In this document: positions 58,607-64,000 of the stretch, in pieces
Layout: each line of letters opens with the position of its first letter
Position numbering within the stretch: the first letter of the stretch is position 1
Origin: Paenibacillaceae bacterium
Lineage (GTDB): Bacteria; Bacillota; Bacilli; Paenibacillales; Paenibacillaceae
Direction of reading: 5' to 3'
NCBI GenBank assembly: GCA_900766135.1
Contig: CAAFUF010000024.1
Span: forward strand, 1-64,000
DNA length: 64,000 bases
The notes under the pieces: generated by a model
Told to the model about the DNA's origin: nothing
Seen by the model: only the letters and a program-made list of their open reading frames with translations
Database searches by the model: none
Made by a program: the position numbers and the translations under genes

Positions 58607-59536
58607 TTGTTCGAGGATTTGAACGCGCGGATGGCGGAACTTAAAGAGAAGGGCCGGAACCAGGAAAAATGGCAACGGCGCCTCAAGCATCTTCAGCAGG
58701 AGTTATCCGGTTTGGAAGAAGAACGGAACCGTTGGCAGAAGAAGCTAGCTGCAGAGGAAGAGGATGTCCGCAAACTTTCGGCCATGACGCTGTCCAATTT
58801 GCTGGCTACCGTGCTTGGCAACAAGGCCGAGAAGCTGGACCGGGAGCAGCGGGAAGTGCTGGAGGCGAAGGTAAGGTATGACGCCGCCGAAGCGGCGGTT
58901 CGCGACATGGAGCGGGAAATCTCCGATATTGAGCGTAGGCTGTTAGAGCTTGGTTCTTGGCGGAATGAATACGAACGGGCTTTTCAAGCCAAGGAACGGC
59001 AAATTCTGGAGCAGAATGAAGAGCTGCGGGAGCTGGCCGAACGCGAGGCGGTCCTAACCGTGGAGCTCAAAGAAGTGGACGAAGCGGTGCGCGCCGGCCA
59101 GTCGGCCTTACACGACTTAAGCGCAGCCGAGGAAGATCTCCGTTCCGCCAAAAACTGGGGTACTTACGATATGCTGGGGGGCGGGATGTTGTCTACGCAT
59201 ATCAAGCACGGGCGGATTGATGAGGCGATGAGCCATCTCCATACGGCGCGGCAAAGCCTGCAGCGATTTAAGCGGGAGCTCAGCGATGTTGGAGCCAGCA
59301 TCTCCACGAATCTGGAAATCGGCGGACTATTGAAATTTTCCGACTATTTCTTTGACGGTTTCTTCTCGGATTGGCTGGTTCAGGGGCGAATCAACGACAG
59401 CCTGGATCAAGTCCAGAACCAAAGGGCGGCGGTAAGCGAGGTGCAACGCGAGCTGGAAACCGCCAAACGCAAGCTGGAATCGGAACGGGTAGAAGTGCAC
59501 CGCAAATATGTGCAGGCGGTGGAGCTGTATGCCTAA
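58607..59536 (+). CDS. Coiled-coil hypothetical protein
   Basis: A 309-residue protein, mostly long coiled coils (about 1-65, 85-190 and 265-305) with a glycine-containing middle (NWGTYDMLGGGMLSTHIKHG, about 205-225). SNLLATVLGNKAEKLDREQ near 70 breaks the first coil. No membrane segment. The TTG at 58607 is chosen for the AAGGAGG seven bases upstream; a GTG at 58589 lies before it. Similar proteins exist in Paenibacillus without known function. A terminator follows. Confidence 0.72.
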   Translation: MFEDLNARMAELKEKGRNQEKWQRRLKHLQQELSGLEEERNRWQKKLAAEEEDVRKLSAMTLSNLLATVLGNKAEKLDREQREVLEAKVRYDAAEAAVRDMEREISDIERRLLELGSWRNEYERAFQAKERQILEQNEELRELAEREAVLTVELKEVDEAVRAGQSALHDLSAAEEDLRSAKNWGTYDMLGGGMLSTHIKHGRIDEAMSHLHTARQSLQRFKRELSDVGASISTNLEIGGLLKFSDYFFDGFFSDWLVQGRINDSLDQVQNQRAAVSEVQRELETAKRKLESERVEVHRKYVQAVELYA

Positions 59537-59555
59537 CTTGTTACGCAGCACGAAT

Positions 59556-59588
59556 CCCGGGAACTTAGGGTTCCCGGGCTTTTTTTTG
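59556..59588 (+). terminator. Terminator after the coiled-coil gene
   Basis: CCCGGGAAC-TTAGG-GTTCCCGGG hairpin followed by C and eight or more T. Confidence 0.92.
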
Positions 59589-59643
59589 TAATACAAATCC
59601 GGTCCGGTGCAAATGACTATAGGAAAAAGAAAGGGCGGCGGAC

Positions 59644-61350
59644 ATGAAGCGGACTTGGTGGAAGGAAAGCGTCGTGTACCAAATCTATCCGATCAGCTTC
59701 AAGGATTCGAATGGGGACGGGGTCGGAGACCTGCGCGGCATCCTATCCAAGCTGGATTATTTGCAGGACCTTGGGGTCGACGTGGTGTGGGTGTGTCCGA
59801 TCTATCCATCGCCCGGGCATGACAACGGCTATGATATTAGCGATTACTATAAAATCAATCCCGCCTTCGGCACGATGGAGGACTTCGACGAGCTGCTGGA
59901 GGGGTTGCACGCGCGGGGAATGAAGCTGATGATGGACTTGGTGCTGAACCACACCTCGGACGAGCATCCCTGGTTTCTGGAATCCCGGCAGTCCACGGAC
60001 AATCCCAAGCGGGACTATTACATTTGGAGGCAAGGCAAAAACGGCGGTCCGCCAAACAACTGGGAGTCGTATTTCAGCGGCTCGGTCTGGGAGCATGACG
60101 AACCTACCGGCGAATATTACCTGCACTTGTATTCCAAACATCAACCCGACTTGAACTGGGAAAATCCGGCCGTGATCCGCGAAATGCACGACATGGTTCA
60201 GTGGTGGCTCCAAAAAGGCGTGGACGGCTTTCGATTCGACGCCATCGCGCATATCGCCAAGACGAAAGGGCTGCCGGATGCGCATAATCCGCAGCAGATG
60301 CCGACGGTGCGGGCTTACGAGCTGTTTTCCAACCTCGACGACGTACATACTCTCCTGCAAAACCTGTATGAGAACGTGTTGTTCTCCTATGACATTATGA
60401 CGGTAGGCGAAACGTCCGGATTAGGCCCCGAGGAGGCACTGGACTATGTGGGGGACGACCGCCGCGAGTTGAATATGACGTTCCAATTCGAGCATATGTT
60501 TCTGGATGCCGGTTCTGCGGGCAGCGGAAAATGGGACATCGTTCCGTGGAAGCTGGCGGACTTGAAGGAAGTGATCACCCGCTGGCAGACGGTGCTGCAC
60601 GGCCGGGGCTGGAACGCCAACTATTTGTGCAACCACGACCAACCGCGTTCGGTTTCGCGGTTCGGTAACGATTCGGAGGAATACCGCATACCGTCGGCAA
60701 AAATGTTGGCCACTTTCCTGCATATGCTGGAAGGAACGCCGTACATTTATCAGGGCGAGGAAATCGGGATGACGAACGCCGCGTTCGCATCGATTCGCGA
60801 GTATCACGACGTGGAGACGCTCAATTTCTATGACGAGCAGCAACGAAACGGCGTCCCGGAGGCCGACATCCTGCAGGCGATCCACCTTAAAAGCCGCGAT
60901 AACGCCCGAACCCCCATGCAATGGGATAACGGGTCGCAGGCCGGATTCACCACTGCCCCAACTCCCTGGATCGGCGTGAACCCGAATCACGATCGGATCA
61001 ACGTCGAGGAGGCGATTCGAAACCCGGATTCGATCTATCACTACTACAAAACGCTGATTCGTTTACGAAAACAGCATGCCGTGATCGTTTACGGCGAATA
61101 CGGGCTGCTGCTTCCCGATCATCCGGAGATTTACGCGTTCACCCGTAGGTTGAAAACTAGCCGCCTGCTGGTGATCTTGAACTTTAGTGCCGGCGAGCCG
61201 GTGTTCGAATGGCCGGAGGAGATCATGAAGCCGCGGGATATCGAACTGCTAATCTCCAATTACGCTCCGCAGGTTCACGAGGATTTACGCCATTTGCGGC
61301 TGCGTCCCTATGAGGCACGAGTGTATATGAAACGGACGCCATCTTCGTGA
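59644..61350 (+). CDS. GH13 alpha-glucosidase (oligo-1,6-glucosidase type)
   Basis: A 568-residue cytoplasmic amylase-family enzyme without signal peptide. It starts WWKESVVYQIYPISFKDSNG, typical of the MalL/TreA subgroup. Catalytic residues are Asp199 (DGFRFDAIAH), Glu256 (TVGETS) and Asp332 (NHDQPRSVSRF). Val after VGDLRGI and the region around the active site fit alpha-1,4/1,6 glucosides; phospho-trehalose hydrolysis is not excluded. The ATG at 59644 has AAGGGCGG as a weak ribosome site. No PTS or regulator gene adjoins it. Confidence 0.9.
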   Translation: MKRTWWKESVVYQIYPISFKDSNGDGVGDLRGILSKLDYLQDLGVDVVWVCPIYPSPGHDNGYDISDYYKINPAFGTMEDFDELLEGLHARGMKLMMDLVLNHTSDEHPWFLESRQSTDNPKRDYYIWRQGKNGGPPNNWESYFSGSVWEHDEPTGEYYLHLYSKHQPDLNWENPAVIREMHDMVQWWLQKGVDGFRFDAIAHIAKTKGLPDAHNPQQMPTVRAYELFSNLDDVHTLLQNLYENVLFSYDIMTVGETSGLGPEEALDYVGDDRRELNMTFQFEHMFLDAGSAGSGKWDIVPWKLADLKEVITRWQTVLHGRGWNANYLCNHDQPRSVSRFGNDSEEYRIPSAKMLATFLHMLEGTPYIYQGEEIGMTNAAFASIREYHDVETLNFYDEQQRNGVPEADILQAIHLKSRDNARTPMQWDNGSQAGFTTAPTPWIGVNPNHDRINVEEAIRNPDSIYHYYKTLIRLRKQHAVIVYGEYGLLLPDHPEIYAFTRRLKTSRLLVILNFSAGEPVFEWPEEIMKPRDIELLISNYAPQVHEDLRHLRLRPYEARVYMKRTPSS

Positions 61351-61430
61351 AAATGTCGTAGTCTGCGTTTTCCTCGCATGCTACACTGAATAAAGCAAGC
61401 GTTTGTTATCGTTGAACGGAGGGGTAGGGC

Positions 61431-62369
61431 ATGAAACGGATATTGGACTGCCGGGCATCGGATTTCCGGCGAATGGATCGCGAAGCCTTAAAGGGCGCGA
61501 TGCTGGCGGCGGAAGGTCGCACCGTGATCGCGGAGACGGTGGTCACGTCGCAGCCGCTGCTGCCGGAGTTGACCAACGCCGAATTGGCGAAGGCCTTTGG
61601 CGCGGACATGGTCCTGTTAAACGTTTTTGACGTGTTTCATCCGCAGGTTCGCGGCATCGAAGCGCGGGATTTATTTGCGCCGGAAGGTGGCGAAGAACAG
61701 AAGTCAGAGGCTCTCAATCCCGTCGCAGAGCTCAAGCGGTTGACGGGACTGCCGATTGGCATCAACCTGGAGCCGGTTGATGAATCGGCCGAGGCAGTCG
61801 AGGCCCTGAACCAGCTGCCTGAAGGACGGCGGGCAACGGCAAGGAGTTTAGCGGAGGCTAAACGGCTGGGCTGTGATTTCGTCTGCCTGACGGGCAACCC
61901 GAAAACCGGGGTGACCCATGAACGCATCCTTCAGGCGATCACCTTGGCCAAACGAGAATTCGGTGGCTTGATTCTGGCAGGCAAAATGCATGGGGCCGGC
62001 ACCCGCGGCAGCGTCCTTGACCGTGAGACGGCGATCGGGTTCGCCGAAGCCGGTGCGGACGTCGTCCTGCTGCCTGCCCCGGGGACGGTTCCGGGCGTAC
62101 GGGAAGAGGAGCTGGCCCGGATCATCGCGGAAGTCAAGGCGAGGGGCGCCCTGGCTTTGGCGGCCATCGGCACGAGCCAGGAAGGCGCGGACGAAGTGAC
62201 GGTCCGGGAGATTGCGCTCAGCGCCAAACGGGCCGGGGCGGACGTGTTCCACATCGGGGACGCCGGTTTCGCCGGGATGGCCGTCCCGGAAAACATTCAA
62301 GCGTTATCAATCGCGATCCGCGGGCGGCGGCACACTTACGTGCGTATGGCCGCTTCGCCGGTGAGGTAA
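61431..62369 (+). CDS. TIM-barrel protein of the DUF7916 type
   Basis: A 312-residue protein starting MKRILDCRASDFRRMDREAL, a hallmark of this family. Segments LTNAELAKAFGADMVLLNVFDVFHP, GINLEPVDE, CDFVCLTGNPKTGVTH and GADVVLLPAPGTVPG look like successive strands of a TIM barrel. GADVFHIGDAGFAG near the end suggests a phosphate- or metal-binding turn. Family members are often mislabelled as hydrolases or PEP mutases and have no proven reaction. ATG 61431 has GGAGGGG upstream. The phosphoesterase gene starts five bases after its stop. Confidence 0.7.
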   Translation: MKRILDCRASDFRRMDREALKGAMLAAEGRTVIAETVVTSQPLLPELTNAELAKAFGADMVLLNVFDVFHPQVRGIEARDLFAPEGGEEQKSEALNPVAELKRLTGLPIGINLEPVDESAEAVEALNQLPEGRRATARSLAEAKRLGCDFVCLTGNPKTGVTHERILQAITLAKREFGGLILAGKMHGAGTRGSVLDRETAIGFAEAGADVVLLPAPGTVPGVREEELARIIAEVKARGALALAAIGTSQEGADEVTVREIALSAKRAGADVFHIGDAGFAGMAVPENIQALSIAIRGRRHTYVRMAASPVR

Positions 62370-62374
62370 CGCCT

Positions 62375-62881
62375 ATGCGCATCGGAGTCGTGTCGGATAC
62401 GCATATGCCGCGCCGCGGGGCGGAGTTGCCCGCAAAGCTGCGGCAAACGTTTAGAACCTGTGACCTCATTCTCCACCTGGGGGATTGGGTGACGATGGAC
62501 GTCTATGAACAGCTCACCGCATTAGCGCCGGTAGACGGGGTGGCAGGCAACAATGATCCGGTAGACATCATCCGCCGGTTCGGACAGCACAAAATTCTTG
62601 AGCTGGGCGGAAGACGGATCGGGCTGACCCACGGTCATTTGCCCGGCGGCGGGCACGGGGCCAAAGAAAACGCCGAGCGCGTTTTTGCGGGGAAGCCGGT
62701 AGACGCCGTGCTGTTCGGCCATTCCCACAAGCCGTACCTTGCCGAAAGCGGAGGCGTGTTGTGGTTTAATCCCGGGTCGCCAACCGACAAGCGGCGGGAA
62801 CCGAAATACAGCTTTGGCGTGCTTGAAGTCACGCCTCAATCGATCGAGGCCAAACATATTTATATGGATGCCAAAAAATGA
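62375..62881 (+). CDS. YfcE/MJ0936-family metallophosphoesterase
   Basis: A 168-residue calcineurin-like phosphodiesterase. Metal ligands lie in VVSDTHMP (Asp8, His10), HLGDW, GNNDP and LTHGHLPG, and the last two in FGHSHKPY; NPGSPTDKR closes the site. It hydrolyses phosphodiesters in vitro; the natural substrate is unknown. It forms an operon with the DUF7916 gene, five bases apart. A strong terminator follows. Confidence 0.9.
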   Translation: MRIGVVSDTHMPRRGAELPAKLRQTFRTCDLILHLGDWVTMDVYEQLTALAPVDGVAGNNDPVDIIRRFGQHKILELGGRRIGLTHGHLPGGGHGAKENAERVFAGKPVDAVLFGHSHKPYLAESGGVLWFNPGSPTDKRREPKYSFGVLEVTPQSIEAKHIYMDAKK

Positions 62882-62893
62882 CCCGAAGTTGAT

Positions 62894-62951
62894 GAAGAGC
62901 TGCCAGAGCAAGGCCGGAGAATCGGCCGTGCTTGGGGCGGCTCTTTTTGTT
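62894..62951 (+). terminator. Long terminator after the phosphoesterase gene
   Basis: AAGAGCTGCC pairs with GGCGGCTCTT outside, with AAGGCCG/CGGCC pairing inside, and runs into TTTTTGTTT. Confidence 0.88.
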
Positions 62952-62987
62952 TCGGAAATCTTGGCAAGGAAGTCCCATAACCTGTTA

Positions 62988-63027
62988 TTGACGGATAATT
63001 GACCACCATTTAATATAGGAATAATAC
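62988..63027 (+). promoter_or_regulatory. Overlapping promoters of the ABC substrate-binding gene
   Basis: TTGACG (62988-62993) with TAATAT (63011-63016), and TTGACC (62999-63004) with TAATAC (63022-63027), both at 17 bp. The leader to the ATG is about 140 bp. Confidence 0.6.
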
Positions 63028-63171
63028 TTCGTGTCCGCGTTGGGCGAATGATTGTCTATTTATGCTTTAATCCTTTTATCGGCAAAAGCGTTAATCGGAT
63101 CATGCTTTACTGCTCCAACCTTGCTGGGTCATCATTTATCATTTCATGAGAGAGAAAGGGGAAACGAAAAT

Positions 63172-64000
63172 ATGAAGAAGAAACTTGGAGTTTTACTTGC
63201 CTTATCTTTGTTGCTGGTCGGCGTGGTCGCTTGCGGCAACAACACGAACGGGAACGGGGGGAATGCAGCCAACGGAGGAAATGCTGGCGGCTCCGGAACG
63301 GAGAACTCCGCGGGAGCGGGGAATGCAGCGGAGCCAACCAAGGATTCCTACAAAATCGCCATTTCGCAAATCGTGGAGCATCCTTCCCTGGATGCGACGC
63401 GGGAAGGATTTTTGGCCGCTTTGAAAGACGCGGGTATCGTTGAAGGCGACAATTTGGAGCTGGATTATAACAACGCGCAAGGAGATCCAACGAACAATAC
63501 GACCATCGCGCAAAAAATCGCCGGTGAGAAGTACGACCTCGTCCTCGCGATCGCCACGCCTCCGGCGCAAGCCGTCGCGCAGCAGGTCAAGAATTCGCCG
63601 ATCCTGTTCGCTGCGGTGACGGATCCGATCGATGCCAAATTGGTCGACAATTTGGATCATCCGGGCGGGAACATCTCCGGCGCTTCGGATACGAACCCGG
63701 AGGCGATTACCAAGCTGATGGACTTCATCGCCGCGAATTTCAAAGACGTGAAATCGGTCGGACTGGTCATCAACCAGGGCGAACCGAATGCGGTCGTTAT
63801 GGCAGACCATGCAGAGAAGGCTTTGGACGCCCACGGCATCAAATTGGTTAAAGCCTCGGTTACCAATACATCGGAAGTCAAACAAGCAGCCGAATCGCTC
63901 GTTGGCCGGGTAGATGCGCTGTACATTACGCTGGACAACATGGTAGTCGAAGCGGTCAGCACGATCATCCAGGTCGCAAACGAAAACGATATTCCATTCT
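63172..64000 (+). CDS. ABC transporter substrate-binding lipoprotein, TrpX type (partial)
   Basis: The start of a secreted lipoprotein, cut by the window end after about 276 residues. Lipobox VVAC places the lipidated Cys near residue 21, followed by a Gly/Asn/Ser linker rich in GNAGG-like repeats. The binding domain begins YKIAISQIVEHPSLDATR, typical of the PF04392 (YtrX/TrpX) group for aromatic amino acids or related ligands, with the two-lobed fold visible (LVLAIATPPAQAVAQQ, SVGLVINQGEPNA). Permease and ATPase genes should follow beyond the window. ATG 63172 has AAAGGGG upstream. Confidence 0.85.
   Translation, partial: MKKKLGVLLALSLLLVGVVACGNNTNGNGGNAANGGNAGGSGTENSAGAGNAAEPTKDSYKIAISQIVEHPSLDATREGFLAALKDAGIVEGDNLELDYNNAQGDPTNNTTIAQKIAGEKYDLVLAIATPPAQAVAQQVKNSPILFAAVTDPIDAKLVDNLDHPGGNISGASDTNPEAITKLMDFIAANFKDVKSVGLVINQGEPNAVVMADHAEKALDAHGIKLVKASVTNTSEVKQAAESLVGRVDALYITLDNMVVEAVSTIIQVANENDIPF

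Overview
The window looks like a chromosomal segment of a Gram-positive bacterium of the Paenibacillus type. This is an inference from gene content and signals. The signals are strong Shine-Dalgarno (SD) sites with many TTG/GTG starts, CcpA-type cre sites, a GlcT-type antiterminator site, a cobalamin riboswitch before metE, a YpdA-type bacillithiol reductase, lipoprotein signals and hairpin-plus-T-run terminators. By eye the core is moderately GC-rich; about 45.8-56.2 kb is clearly more AT-rich and looks acquired.

Layout. 0-0.6 kb: an 11-bp tandem repeat and a degenerate intergenic repeat. 0.7-5.2 kb: DUF441 protein, ypdA, DUF3939 protein, HAD hydrolase, then two tandem leader-peptide/terminator modules before an RsgA-type GTPase. 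5.3-9.3 kb: esterase, MFS exporter and small unknown genes. 9.4-11.3 kb: GntR/ABC operon. 11.4-18.3 kb: SDR, DUF1992 protein, gluQRS, CNNM/CorC-type protein, hrpB helicase. 18.8-23.2 kb: a chitin unit, with a secreted GH18 chitinase followed by a separately promoted PTS operon (IIA plus GlcNAc-like IICB) behind a cre site and an antiterminator/terminator pair. 23.4-28.6 kb: NarL-type two-component system, CuA-like lipoprotein, and a divergent nirK operon with an FNR box ideally placed for activation. 28.7-31.4 kb: cobalamin riboswitch and metE. 31.5-39.3 kb: azoreductase, MgtC-like protein, a BmrA-like exporter co-transcribed with a two-component system, a second two-component system and an ECF sigma factor. 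39.5-45.6 kb: aldo/keto reductase, Fsr-like MFS, nucleotidyltransferase, a frameshifted epimerase, SDR and ChrA.

46.0-55.6 kb is a polymorphic-toxin locus: a secreted lectin-like protein, a frameshifted secreted protein, a 1732-residue RHS/YD-repeat protein of WapA type, a probable immunity gene, and a downstream array of orphan RHS 3' fragments with alternative toxin tips and immunity genes. 56.2-57.4 kb holds a TIR-like effector joined to a possible GAF-like domain and coupled to a small basic protein, a candidate defence module. 57.6-64 kb: oxidoreductase, coiled-coil protein, GH13 glucosidase, TIM-barrel protein of the DUF7916 type, metallophosphoesterase, and the start of an ABC substrate-binding lipoprotein cut by the window end.

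Most likely places for something undescribed are the TIR-like two-gene unit, the tandem attenuators before the RsgA paralogue, and the RHS cassette array with its conserved terminators. No tRNA, rRNA, CRISPR array or intact insertion sequence was recognised.
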